From NCBI GenBank assembly GCA_030526505.1, contig JAUNCR010000006.1:1-47011 (forward strand): a DNA stretch of 47,011 bases, read 5' to 3'. The translations under genes were made by a program, and so were the position numbers. Source of the DNA: Spirochaetales bacterium. Lineage in GTDB: Bacteria; Spirochaetota; Spirochaetia; Treponematales; Treponemataceae. Numbering within the stretch: position 1 is the first letter of the stretch; the number at the start of each line of letters is the position of its first letter. The notes under the pieces are model-generated. The model did not search any database. It was not told the origin of the DNA and was given only the letters and a program-made list of their open reading frames with translations. Shown here piece after piece: positions 7,021 through 14,943 of this stretch.

Positions 7021-8349
7021 ATGAAATCAAAATCACTTACCTTTAGAATCTTCATCAACACTTTCCTGGTAGGAACCCTCATCTATTTTATCTGCGCATT
7101 CCTTTTCATCTCAAATATGTACACTTATTTTGAAAAGCAGATATTTTCCGAATTGCAGACAGAAAGTAATTTTCTTGAAAAATATATTCTTGACGAAGAG
7201 CTTGGGCACCTTGCTTCCATCAAAACAAAAAACAGAATAACTTTGATTCATTCAGACGGTTTTGTATATTTTGACAACAAAGTCGATGTTTCAAAACTGG
7301 AAAACCACGGCGGCAGAAAGGAATTTCTTGAAGCAAAGAATAAGGGCTCAGTTCAGATTTCCCGCTTTTCTTCCACTACAATAGAAAAGACCCTTTATTT
7401 TGCAAGACTGCTTCCAAATGAAGATGTGCTTAGAATCAGCTGCAATCAGCATTCAGTCTGGGTTTTGATTTTAGGCATGAGCCAGATCCTTACGGTCATG
7501 CTTGTAATTGCAATCATCATTTCCGGTATTTCTGCATCCTGGATTAGCAAGAAAGTTGTTGAGCCTTTGAACAAAATAGATTTGGAAAATCCTGAGGCAA
7601 CTCCTGTTTACGAAGAGATGAATCCTTTTACAAAAAGGATCGCAGAAGAAAACTATGAAAAGTCCCAGAGGGAAGAACTTCGCCAGCAGTTTACGGCCAA
7701 TGTGAGCCACGAATTAAAAACTCCGCTTACAAGCATCAGCGGTTTTGCAGAAATTTTGAAAGCCGGCGGTACGGATGAAGACACGACAAAAGATTTTGCC
7801 TCGTCAATTTACGATGAAAGCCAGAGAATGATCACCCTTGTAAACGACATAATCAAGCTTTCCAAACTTGATGAAAAATCCATCAGTCTTGAAAAGGACC
7901 CCATCAGCCTTAGGGACATGTGCCGGGAGATTATGAACAGCCTTTCCGACAGTGCCTCTGCCAAAAATATTTCCCTGAACTTAAGCGGTGAATCCGGACA
8001 TATAAATGGCGTTCAGCCTGTAATTTACGAGATGATCTATAACCTTCTGGATAACGCAATCAAATACAATGTTCAAAACGGTTCTGTGAATGTTGAAATT
8101 AGAAAAATGATGGAATCTCAAAGGGTGATTCTTACAGTAAAAGACACGGGAATTGGAATTCCTGAAAACGAAAAGGACCGTATTTTTGAACGTTTCTACC
8201 GTGTGGATATAAGCCGCTCCAAGCAGCTTGGGGGGACAGGTCTTGGCCTAAGTATTGTTAAGCATGCGGCAAAATACCATGGTGCAAATATTCTTGTGAA
8301 CAGCGAAGTTGGAAAAGGAAGTACCTTTACCGTGATATTTCCGGTGTAA
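7021..8349 (+). CDS. phoR: Sensor histidine kinase, PhoR-like
   Basis: 442 residues with GGAGG 7 nt upstream. TM1 spans about 10-33 and TM2 about 148-172, flanking a periplasmic sensor of about 110 residues. The DHp helix has the phosphoacceptor H230 in NVSHELKTPLTS. The ATPase domain shows the N box (NLLDNAIKYN), G1 (DTGIGIP), F (ERFYRVD) and G2 (GGTGLGLSIV). All catalytic motifs look intact. It is in an operon with the response regulator just upstream. A phosphate-sensing role is inferred from the flanking Na/Pi symporters. PhoU and Pst genes are not in the window, but symporter 1 carries a PhoU-like domain. Confidence 0.85.
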   Translation: MKSKSLTFRIFINTFLVGTLIYFICAFLFISNMYTYFEKQIFSELQTESNFLEKYILDEELGHLASIKTKNRITLIHSDGFVYFDNKVDVSKLENHGGRKEFLEAKNKGSVQISRFSSTTIEKTLYFARLLPNEDVLRISCNQHSVWVLILGMSQILTVMLVIAIIISGISASWISKKVVEPLNKIDLENPEATPVYEEMNPFTKRIAEENYEKSQREELRQQFTANVSHELKTPLTSISGFAEILKAGGTDEDTTKDFASSIYDESQRMITLVNDIIKLSKLDEKSISLEKDPISLRDMCREIMNSLSDSASAKNISLNLSGESGHINGVQPVIYEMIYNLLDNAIKYNVQNGSVNVEIRKMMESQRVILTVKDTGIGIPENEKDRIFERFYRVDISRSKQLGGTGLGLSIVKHAAKYHGANILVNSEVGKGSTFTVIFPV

Positions 8350-8506
8350 AATGATAGAATTGATTATACAAATCAACAGGAATTGTTTTAAATACAAAGA
8401 TGTGACAAGGTAAATACTTACCTCAACTTTTTCGCAAGAAAAAAACAATAATTTCGCCATACTTTTTGCACACATATAAATCTAAAATGCCTCCATAAAA
8501 ACTACG

Positions 8507-8582
8507 GTGGTTGAGCCTGTCGAAACCACATTAATGGTCATTTCAACAGGTGATTTCAGAACTTGTCAAAGGGCTCAACCAT
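8507..8582. repeat. REP-like dispersed repeat, copy 1 (double)
   Basis: GTGGTTGAGCC (8507-) pairs with GAAACCAC (to 8529), and a second degenerate half follows to 8582 (ending GGGCTCAACCA). The core 'GTGGTT..tcgaca..AACCAC' also occurs at 10971-10996 and 24743-24767. The rest of the 8350-8606 gap is AT-rich with nothing else I can support; no M-box/Mg riboswitch was recognised. Confidence 0.5.
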
Positions 8583-8606
8583 CGTTCGAAAAAATGGAGG
8601 TAGAAA

Positions 8607-10424
8607 ATGAAAAATCTCTCTACAAAAAAACGCATAGTTCAGAATGCAGTTTTATTGGACACTGTAAAAAGCCGTCTCAATGATGCTGCTACATCTACTG
8701 TGCCAGAAGTACTTTCAAGGCTTGGTTCCCGGCTGACGGGATTAAGTGAAAATGAAGTCCGCGAACAGGTTCACCATTTTGGAAAAAACGCAATCACAAA
8801 AGGCAAAAAGAAAAGTCTTGGCAGGCGTATTGCAGAAGCTTTCATAAATCCGTTTACAGCAATTTTGATAGCTCTTGCTCTTGTTTCTGCTGCTACTGAT
8901 ATGGTTTTCCCGGCTTTAAGTCTGCTTGGAAATACGCCGGAAGATTTTGATCCTCTTACAGTAATCATCATTCTGACAATGGTTGTTCTTTCTGGTACTT
9001 TGCGCTTTGTTCAGGAATCCCGAAGTGGTAATGCGGCAGAAAAACTTCTTGCCATGATTACAATAACCTGTACTGTTACCCGTCGCAATCAGCCTAAAAT
9101 AGAATTACCTTTGGATGAAGTTGTTCCAGGAGACATCATTCATTTAAGCAGCGGGGACATGGTTCCCTGTGATGTACGCATCCTTGAAGCAAAGGATTTT
9201 TTTGTAAATGAATCAAGCCTTACCGGTGAAAGTGAAGGTGTGGAAGATGAAAAAGATATGGTTCTTCTGGGCTACCTTGCATTTCTGGATCCGCCAAAGG
9301 AATCCACTGCAGAAGCAATCCGCGCCCTTAAAAATCACGGAGTTGAAACAAAAATTCTTACCGGCGATAACGAAAAAGTAACACGAACAATCTGCCGTCA
9401 GGTTGGGTTGAAAGTAAACAGCATGATTCTTGGAAGTCAGCTGGAAAACATGAGTGATGAAGAACTGAGCCGTGTAGTTGAAAAAACTCAGGTTTTCGCA
9501 AAACTTACTCCTGATCAGAAAGCCCGTGTTGTAACCTGCCTTCGTCAGAACGGCCACACAGTTGGATTTATGGGAGACGGAATTAATGATGCACAGGCAA
9601 TGAAGGTATCTGATGTAGGAATTTCTGTAGACAGCACTGTTGATATTGCAAAAGAAAGTGCAGACATCATCCTCCTTGAAAAAGATCTGATGGTTTTGGA
9701 AGAAGGAATTGTAGAAGGCCGCAAGACTGATGCCAATATGATTAAATACATCAAGATGACTGCAAGCTCAAACTTCGGAAATATGTTCAGCGTTCTGGCA
9801 GCTTCGGCATTGCTTCCTTTTTTACCAATGATGAGCGTGCATCTGATTTTTTTGAATCTGATTTATGATCTTAGCTGTACAGCAATCCCTTGGGATAATG
9901 TGGATGAAGAATTCCTTGCCATTCCAAGAAAATGGGATGCTTCCAGTGTTGGAAACTTTATGATCTGGATTGGACCAACAAGTTCAATTTTCGATTTTAC
10001 AACTTACATTTTCATGTACTTTGTATTCTGCCCATTGTTTGTAAGTAACGGCGTTTTGTTCAATGACCTGGCAAATCATTTTGCTGGAAGCGAACTTGAA
10101 ATGATGCAGTTCAAATATGCCGCCATGTTCCAGGCCGGTTGGTTCATTGAATCAATGTGGAGCCAGACTTTAATAATCCATATGATCAGAACCCCTAAGC
10201 TGCCGTTTATTCAGAGCCGTGCAAGCCTGCCACTTACATTGCTCACCTTTACAGGAATTGCAGTGCTTACAGTCATTCCATTTACACCCTTTGGCACAAT
10301 GCTGGGATTTGCTGCCCTTCCTGCAAGTTACTTTGCATACCTCGTTTCTTGTATTCTGCTTTATATGATGCTTGCTACAAGTTTGAAAAAAGCATATGTA
10401 AGACATTACGGGGAATTGTTGTAA
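8607..10424 (+). CDS. mgtA: Mg2+-type P-type ATPase (MgtA-like) with an in-frame catalytic deletion
   Basis: 605 residues against about 900 for MgtA/MgtB. The N-terminus, TM1-2 and A domain are present (TGES at 206-209). The sequence then jumps within about 15 residues to [43 protein letters not shown] and the C-terminal membrane helices. Missing are TM3-4 with the ion-coordinating region, the DKTGTLT phosphorylation site and the whole nucleotide-binding domain, about 290 residues. The frame is kept and a good ribosome-binding site (GGAGG) precedes ATG 8607. Without the aspartate it cannot pump by the known mechanism, so it is either a recent deletion pseudogene or an assembly artefact. The downstream small membrane gene is 21 nt away. 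Confidence 0.8.
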   Translation: MKNLSTKKRIVQNAVLLDTVKSRLNDAATSTVPEVLSRLGSRLTGLSENEVREQVHHFGKNAITKGKKKSLGRRIAEAFINPFTAILIALALVSAATDMVFPALSLLGNTPEDFDPLTVIIILTMVVLSGTLRFVQESRSGNAAEKLLAMITITCTVTRRNQPKIELPLDEVVPGDIIHLSSGDMVPCDVRILEAKDFFVNESSLTGESEGVEDEKDMVLLGYLAFLDPPKESTAEAIRALKNHGVETKILTGDNEKVTRTICRQVGLKVNSMILGSQLENMSDEELSRVVEKTQVFAKLTPDQKARVVTCLRQNGHTVGFMGDGINDAQAMKVSDVGISVDSTVDIAKESADIILLEKDLMVLEEGIVEGRKTDANMIKYIKMTASSNFGNMFSVLAASALLPFLPMMSVHLIFLNLIYDLSCTAIPWDNVDEEFLAIPRKWDASSVGNFMIWIGPTSSIFDFTTYIFMYFVFCPLFVSNGVLFNDLANHFAGSELEMMQFKYAAMFQAGWFIESMWSQTLIIHMIRTPKLPFIQSRASLPLTLLTFTGIAVLTVIPFTPFGTMLGFAALPASYFAYLVSCILLYMMLATSLKKAYVRHYGELL

Positions 10425-10445
10425 AAAATGCACAGGAGGTACACA

Positions 10446-10874
10446 ATGAACTTAACACAATTTCACATAAACACATTTGGTACAACAGAACTTTGGGGAC
10501 TGAATCTTGGTTTTTATTTTACAATGCTGGCAGTTTTCATAATTGTAGTAATTGAAAATGCAGTTTTCTGGAGCATGAAGAAAAAAATAGTTACCACTGA
10601 CGATTTTCTTTTTGCCCTTAGAAATGATGCAGAACTGGACACAATCGAAAAGCTGTTTGATGCTTCGGCCGGAAAAATCCTGCTCCTAAAAAATGCAGAC
10701 TTCTATCTGGAAGAAGCTCTTCGCAATCAGACTCACGATGAAGTAATCCGCTTCCTGTTCCGCAATTTTGAATTTTCAGAAAAAGTGAATGATCGAAAAT
10801 TTTTACTATTAGCTTTGGAAAATTCAAATACTGATATTACAAGGTTGTATCTGGATAACTGTGGAGATAAGTAG
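10446..10874 (+). CDS. Small membrane protein of unknown function downstream of mgtA
   Basis: 142 residues from ATG 10446, supported by AGGAGG 7 nt upstream. One transmembrane helix lies at about 18-40 (LGFYFTMLAVFIIVVIEN). A basic turn and a soluble helical domain of about 100 residues follow, with spaced leucines and repeat-like helices (ALRNDAELDTIEKLF, ALRNQTHDEVIRFLF, ALENSNTDITRLYL). These three units, each A-L-x-N-x-(x)-x-D/E, look like ankyrin-like or HEAT-like helix pairs. I recognise no family. It forms an operon with the truncated Mg2+ ATPase, so a role in Mg2+ transport regulation is a guess from position only. Confidence 0.6.
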   Translation: MNLTQFHINTFGTTELWGLNLGFYFTMLAVFIIVVIENAVFWSMKKKIVTTDDFLFALRNDAELDTIEKLFDASAGKILLLKNADFYLEEALRNQTHDEVIRFLFRNFEFSEKVNDRKFLLLALENSNTDITRLYLDNCGDK

Positions 10875-10896
10875 AATTTGAATTTTCTTTTTCTGG

Positions 10897-11037
10897 CCGT
10901 TACCCCAAGTGTCTTCGCCACTTGGGGTCGCTACGTTCTAGGCTCCGCTAATCGCTTCATTGTTTGTTCTGGTGGTTTCGACAAAGCTCAACCACCGCCA
11001 CAAACAACGGCTTCGCCGCCCTGCACATCGCTAACGG
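10897..11037. repeat. 141-bp multi-hairpin intergenic element containing REP copy 2
   Basis: Terminal inverted ends CCGTTA (10897-10902) and TAACGG (11032-11037) enclose several hairpins. The first is a perfect 10-bp stem ACCCCAAGTG/CACTTGGGGT (10902-10928). The REP core GGTGGTT/AACCACC (10971-10996) is nested in TTGTTTGT/ACAAACAA arms. A third is CGGC-TTC-GCCG. The whole could fold like a cloverleaf. It fills the gap between two convergent genes and may also act as their terminator. Confidence 0.55.
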
Positions 11038-11047
11038 TTTATATAAA

Positions 11048-12313
11048 TCACCAGGGTTCTTTATATGACTGATTAAACATTCTGATTCTGCTTTTGAGGT
11101 TTTTATTCATATCATCCATATCAAAAACAGTCAGGTCTTTATCTGTTTCTTCAAGCCAGTCTGAAATGCTGTCGTACATTTCTCCATTTTTATTTTTGAA
11201 CTGTTTGTAAATTTCTTCCAATGCGTAAGTTCCGCCAACATCTTCAAAAATACCGTAGCCTTCACCTTCAATTGCAAGTGGGGCTTTGGTTTCTTCATTC
11301 TGAATAATCTTTTCAAGTTTTAAAGAAAACTGCCAGCCGTCTCCAAAGTCATAAGCAAATATACATTCATCATCGATCTCTTTAAAACACTCACGAATTT
11401 TTGTATCAAAGACGCTGAATTCTTTGGGCTTAATATGAACTTTTCCTTCCATGTCTAAAAAATATGGTTTTGAATCAAAACTTTCTTCATCAGGAATGGA
11501 CACTGTAAAATTATCCATTGTAAGCAGTGATTCAAGCATTGGAATTTTATTAAGTTCCTTTTTGGTTATTCCCTTTTCCTTGAGCATCTGTTCATATTTT
11601 TTAGAATTATCAAAGCTAAATTCGTACAAGTGTCCGCCTTGTGCTTCAAAAAGAGCTATAAGAAGAGAGCCGAGAGTACACATTTTTTCGTTGGAATCGA
11701 TTATAAACCGTCTCCAGATTTTTGTACTGAAATCTTCAAGCTGTGTATAAAATTGAAAATAAACTTTTGGTGCTTTTGGTTTTGGAGTTTTTATTTCAGG
11801 AGTTGTAACCGGCAGCTTCATAAAATCAGAAACAAAAACTTCTTTAGGTGTTCCATAGCCATCCTTTGAATCTCCCAGGTTTTTCATAATGTCACTGTTT
11901 ATGTATTTTTCGACTTCAGAAAGATTCCTATCATCCATTTTATATATCTGATCCAGGTACATTTTTTCATGATTCATTTTTGCAGTAAAAGAACGGTTCC
12001 ATGTTTTTGCGGCAAAGCTTGTTTCACAATTTTTAGAAATAAATTCGTTGTATATGCTTTCCCAGCCGTTTTCATTACAGATTCTTTTGATTTCAGCATT
12101 ACAGACCGTGCAGAATCGTTCAAAAGAATTGATACCCTTTGCAGGAAAAATCACAGAGACCATTGAATAGCTGTTGGATACAAAAAAATAATGTTTTCTT
12201 TCAATAAGAACACTGTCACAAATCCACTCGCAATAGCGGTTCTCAGCACTTTCTTCTGAAAGAACAATGTCCTTGATTTTTTCTATTGTTGAATTTGTAA
12301 ATCTAAAAAGCAT
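11048..12313 (-). CDS. PRiA4_ORF3-like (pRiA4b ORF-3) domain protein
   Basis: 421 residues, with GGAG 5 nt before ATG 12313. The C-terminal about 240 residues carry hallmarks of the plasmid pRiA4b ORF-3-like family: an IWRRFIID start strand, the YDFGDGW motif with following SLKLEKI, and EDVGGTYALEEI near the end. The N-terminal 180 residues are not recognised; they contain several Cys and Trp (CEWICDSVL, FCTVCNAEIKRICNENGW). The PRiA4 fold is common on plasmids and in genomic islands and has no settled biochemical function. It is convergent with the mgtA operon and 35 nt downstream of the AAA ATPase gene on the same strand, hence possibly co-transcribed. Confidence 0.75.
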   Translation of the reverse strand: MLFRFTNSTIEKIKDIVLSEESAENRYCEWICDSVLIERKHYFFVSNSYSMVSVIFPAKGINSFERFCTVCNAEIKRICNENGWESIYNEFISKNCETSFAAKTWNRSFTAKMNHEKMYLDQIYKMDDRNLSEVEKYINSDIMKNLGDSKDGYGTPKEVFVSDFMKLPVTTPEIKTPKPKAPKVYFQFYTQLEDFSTKIWRRFIIDSNEKMCTLGSLLIALFEAQGGHLYEFSFDNSKKYEQMLKEKGITKKELNKIPMLESLLTMDNFTVSIPDEESFDSKPYFLDMEGKVHIKPKEFSVFDTKIRECFKEIDDECIFAYDFGDGWQFSLKLEKIIQNEETKAPLAIEGEGYGIFEDVGGTYALEEIYKQFKNKNGEMYDSISDWLEETDKDLTVFDMDDMNKNLKSRIRMFNQSYKEPW

Positions 12314-12348
12314 ATTTTCTCCAAATTTCTATATCAACTTATAATTTA

Positions 12349-13542
12349 TTATCTGTTCATCAACCATTCCGCAATATCCCAAACAGCAATTCCTTCATAC
12401 TGATACAGGGGATGTTTTGTTCTGGCAATTATCATTTTAGGATAGGCATCTTTTATGCTTAAAAGTGGAACAGTTTCTCTTTCCATTGTTTCTGGTCGGG
12501 AAATGTCATCGCTTACCTGAATGTAGATTTTTTCGTCACGCTTGATGGCTACGAAATCAATTTCTTTTTTGTAAAGGACTCCTGTATAAACTTCATATCC
12601 TCTGCGCAAAAGTTCTATACAAACTATATTCTCGTAAATGCGTCCATAATCTAAATTCTTAGTTCCATGCTTAGCGTATTTAAAAGAATGGTCTGCAAGG
12701 TAATATTTGTCCTGACTTGCAAGATATTTTTTTCCTTTTATGTCATAGCGGCGGATTTTGTAGAATGCGAAAGAAGCACAAAGATATTTGATGTAAGAAG
12801 AAACTGTTTTATCGTCTGTTTTGCTTCCTTTTGATGTAAGTGTGTTTGCAACGCTTCTTGCTGAAACTTCCGAAGAAATATTGTCCACAAGAAAATCATT
12901 TAATGTGTCCAAAAGAGAAACATTTTTGATTTTATATTTCTGCTGAATATCACGGACAATTAATGTTTCAAAAACTTCATTAAGGTAATTGTATTTGTCG
13001 TCAATTGATTTGTATAAGTAGGAACCAGACATTCCGCCTTCCATTGCAAATCGGTCAAAGGCCTGCTGTAAATCCTGACATTCAAAATACGAGAGAAATT
13101 CTTTAAAACTAAAAGGAAAAACTTCTACAGAAAAAGTTCTTCCTGTAAACAATGTTGCCAGATCATTGGAAAGTAAAAAGGCATTTGAGCCTGTTATATA
13201 GATATGATATTTTTCTGAAGCATGAAACGAATTTATTGCCTGTTCAAAATCCTTGCAAAGCTGAACTTCATCAATCAGAAGGAAATTTTCTTTTTCTGGA
13301 GAATACAAATTTTCAACATATTCATTCAGTGCAGAAGCATTTTTTAGTGTTGAAAACTGAAAAAGATTGTAATTTATATGAATGATGTTGGCATTGGAAA
13401 TGTTGCGTTTAAGATATTCAATGAACATTTCCAGAAGTTTGGATTTTCCGCTTCGCCTGATTCCTGTAATAACTTTGATATCTGGTGTATTTATGGAGTT
13501 TATCAGTTTTTGTAAAAAATCCTGTCTTTTCAGTACTTTCAT
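12349..13542 (-). CDS. AAA ATPase with DUF4143 domain
   Basis: About 397 residues from ATG 13542. A TTG 15 nt earlier is possible, and no clear ribosome-binding site is seen for either. The N-terminal P-loop domain has Walker A GIRRSGKS (about 27-34), Walker B FLLIDEVQL and the sensor YITGSNAFLLS. The C-terminal half is DUF4143-like with a PD-(D/E)xK-type core: ENIVCIELLRRGYEV, then EIDFVAIKRDEKIYIQVS. This family is widespread in gut anaerobes and spirochaetes, often in many copies in variable regions, and its job is unknown. A nested four-half-site dyad lies immediately upstream (13563-13650), suggesting autoregulation. Confidence 0.85.
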   Translation of the reverse strand: MKVLKRQDFLQKLINSINTPDIKVITGIRRSGKSKLLEMFIEYLKRNISNANIIHINYNLFQFSTLKNASALNEYVENLYSPEKENFLLIDEVQLCKDFEQAINSFHASEKYHIYITGSNAFLLSNDLATLFTGRTFSVEVFPFSFKEFLSYFECQDLQQAFDRFAMEGGMSGSYLYKSIDDKYNYLNEVFETLIVRDIQQKYKIKNVSLLDTLNDFLVDNISSEVSARSVANTLTSKGSKTDDKTVSSYIKYLCASFAFYKIRRYDIKGKKYLASQDKYYLADHSFKYAKHGTKNLDYGRIYENIVCIELLRRGYEVYTGVLYKKEIDFVAIKRDEKIYIQVSDDISRPETMERETVPLLSIKDAYPKMIIARTKHPLYQYEGIAVWDIAEWLMNR

Positions 13543-13562
13543 AGACACATTATACAAATTTT

Positions 13563-13650
13563 ATTTCGCATTTTCAAGAAAATTTCAATATTGCGGAATA
13601 GAAAATAAAATATATTCCGCAAAATGAAAAACAATTTAAAATTGCGAAAT
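13563..13650. promoter_or_regulatory. Nested symmetrical operator with four half-sites
   Basis: The outer pair ATTTCGCA (13563-13570)/TGCGAAAT (13643-13650) and the inner pair TTGCGGAATA (13591-13600)/TATTCCGCAA (13613-13622) share exactly the same centre, 13606.5. All four are versions of TTGCGRAATA. The array lies between the divergent AAA ATPase gene (start 13542) and the reading frame starting at 13624. Confidence 0.5.
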
Positions 13651-13757
13651 AGTTCAGCTTTTATTAAATTACTTGAGGCAGAACAGGGGGAAGCTTTTAC
13701 AGAACAAACAATTCCTCAAACAAAACATAAACGGGCATTTTTCGATTTAGCTGGTAA
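13624..13757 (+). pseudogene. 5' fragment of an unidentified small gene
   Basis: ATG 13624 directly follows the inner operator arm. The first about 45 codons look protein-like (KLRNSSAFIKLLEAEQGEAF, then HKRAFFDLAGKI), and the frame then runs antisense through the PIN remnant. The fragment is reminiscent of small antitoxin-like proteins, but I cannot assign a family. Composition and context suggest a gene broken at about 13757. Confidence 0.3.
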
Positions 13758-14017
13758 AATTCAGAAAAGATTTCCATGCATTATTCAAAACTTCTGGATT
13801 TTCAATTTCAATAAATTTCAGCAACTCAATTATTTTTGCAGATACAAGAGGTCTTTCAATTTTATATACACCGCAAAGAACATAGATTACTTCGGCAATT
13901 ACAACTTCTTTAGCAAACGCTCCGTTCTTTATCACAATTTCAGTTTGTTTTGCCATTTCCTCATTATCATTCAAAAGAAAACGCAAAATAGTATTTGCAT
14001 CCAGCAGTTTTTTTCAT
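13747..14017 (-). pseudogene. PIN-domain (VapC-like) toxin remnant, frameshifted and truncated
   Basis: In the -1 frame the sequence reads LLDANTILRFLLNDNEEMAKQ, a typical PIN-domain start with the first catalytic Asp, and continues to NNAWKSF, where it stops. A normal PIN protein has about 40 more residues with further acidic ligands. The only sensible ATG (14017-14015) is out of frame with this because of a run of seven A after it; six would restore M-K-K-L-L-D. So both a frameshift and a 3' loss are visible. The ATGA overlap with the reading frame upstream is typical of antitoxin-toxin pairs. Confidence 0.55.
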
Positions 14018-14064
14018 GCTTCGTATTTCTCCTTCATTGCATTGCCCCAAGCTGATTTTTCTTT
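14014..14064 (-). pseudogene. C-terminal tail of the cognate antitoxin (remnant)
   Basis: Sixteen codons ending KSAWGNAMKEKYEA-stop overlap the PIN start as ATGA. Upstream the frame has no start codon and collides with an unrelated fragment at about 14065. It looks like the surviving end of an antitoxin gene. It is short, so support is weak. Confidence 0.3.
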
Positions 14065-14142
14065 AAAAAGATAGAAACAAACCCTGACTCCCCAGAATAC
14101 ATTCTGACTGTATGGGGAATCGGTTATAAATTTGTGGAATGA
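14065..14142 (+). pseudogene. C-terminal tail of an OmpR-family response regulator (remnant)
   Basis: The frame reads KKIETNPDSPEYILTVWGIGYKFVE then TGA. This is the very conserved last strand-turn-strand of the OmpR/PhoB winged helix (compare IRGVGYKF at the end of the PhoB-like protein here). No start and no receiver domain exist upstream, only the antitoxin tail on the other strand. Confidence 0.6.
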
Positions 14143-14154
14143 AAATCGTTCAGT

Positions 14155-14184
14155 TATTTAAATCAATACAAATTGATTTAAATA
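14155..14184. repeat. 30-bp AT-rich perfect palindrome
   Basis: TATTTAAATCAAT (14155-14167) and ATTGATTTAAATA (14172-14184) are perfectly complementary around ACAA. It lies about 60 nt beyond the stop of the Crp/Fnr gene and next to the gene remnants. It could be an operator, cruciform or junction scar; there is no T-run. Confidence 0.5.
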
Positions 14185-14245
14185 GCAGTAAGTATTTTTC
14201 CTAATGCTAAAAACCTAAATTAATGGAATCCTATCCTTCTGATTC

Positions 14246-14854
14246 TTATTCAATTTTTTTAAGAATAAAATGATTTTTCCGGGTTTCTATTAATCCTTCT
14301 TTTACCATTTTAGAAAGTTCACCACTCATAGCAGATCGTTCAAGGTTTAAATAATCAGCTAACTGCTGGCGGTCAAAAGGAATATCAAACTCCATAGCCT
14401 GATTTATTTTTGCCTGATAAGTTAGATATGCCGTCAGTCTTGCCCGAATTGTTTTTGCTGAAGTAAACATGATTTTTTGAGAAAGCTTTAAATTTTTCCT
14501 GCTGCAGATATTCACGAGAATCTGGGACAATTTGATTTTCGACTGAACGTCCTTTCCATTCATGATTTCCTGGATATTTATAAATGCAATCTCACAATTT
14601 TCTGTTACCTGAACATCAACCATTAATGGTTCGCCGGTAATTGCGTAAGTTTCTGCAAAAAATCCACCAGTCTCAATTTTATCAAGAATGATCCTGTTTC
14701 CCCAAAAATCGTTTTGTTCAATCTGAATGCTTTCACTGAGAACAATTCCCATATTTTCTATTACATCACCTGCATAGAATATGAACTGTCCTTTTTCGTA
14801 TTTTTTCTTCTTCTGAACAAAATGCATAAGACGTTCTGAAATATTTTTCTGCAT
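14246..14854 (-). CDS. Crp/Fnr-family transcriptional regulator
   Basis: 202 residues from ATG 14854, chosen for GGAGG 4 nt upstream rather than an earlier in-frame ATG. The N-terminal cyclic-nucleotide-binding-type barrel starts FVQKKKKYEKGQFIFYAGD and includes GGFFAETYAITGEP. The C-terminal winged helix is FDRQQLADYLNLERSAMSGELSKMVKEGLIE. No N-terminal Fnr cysteine cluster is seen. It is divergent from a ferredoxin gene, with a shared dyad at 14868-14883. This Crp/Fnr plus ferredoxin arrangement recalls HcpR-type regulators of nitrosative stress genes, but hcp itself is not present here. Confidence 0.88.
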   Translation of the reverse strand: MQKNISERLMHFVQKKKKYEKGQFIFYAGDVIENMGIVLSESIQIEQNDFWGNRIILDKIETGGFFAETYAITGEPLMVDVQVTENCEIAFINIQEIMNGKDVQSKIKLSQILVNICSRKNLKLSQKIMFTSAKTIRARLTAYLTYQAKINQAMEFDIPFDRQQLADYLNLERSAMSGELSKMVKEGLIETRKNHFILKKIE

Positions 14855-14867
14855 TCTTCCTCCGATT

Positions 14868-14910
14868 TGTTGTTTTAACAACATTTTTATTTTACATCAT
14901 AAGTTATATT
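14868..14910 (+). promoter_or_regulatory. Crp/Fnr-type operator and ferredoxin promoter
   Basis: The dyad TGTTGTTTTAACAACA (14868-14883) has 7-bp perfect arms. TATATT at 14905-14910 is a good -10. If transcription starts 7 bp after its last base (14917), the dyad centre (14875.5) is at exactly -41.5, the class II Crp/Fnr activator position. No good -35 is seen, as expected. For the regulator gene the same site lies just upstream of its ribosome-binding site and could repress it. Confidence 0.6.
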
Positions 14911-14943
14911 TTGTGTAACGATAAGATATGGAGTGTGTGTAAA

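Noticed and set aside
8248-8475. 75-codon minus-strand frame after phoR
   Set aside because: Mostly antisense to the kinase C-terminus, no ribosome-binding site, no protein-like pattern.
8350-8606. Possible Mg2+ riboswitch (M-box) upstream of mgtA
   Set aside because: I could not find the conserved M-box core; only AT-rich sequence and a REP-like repeat are visible.
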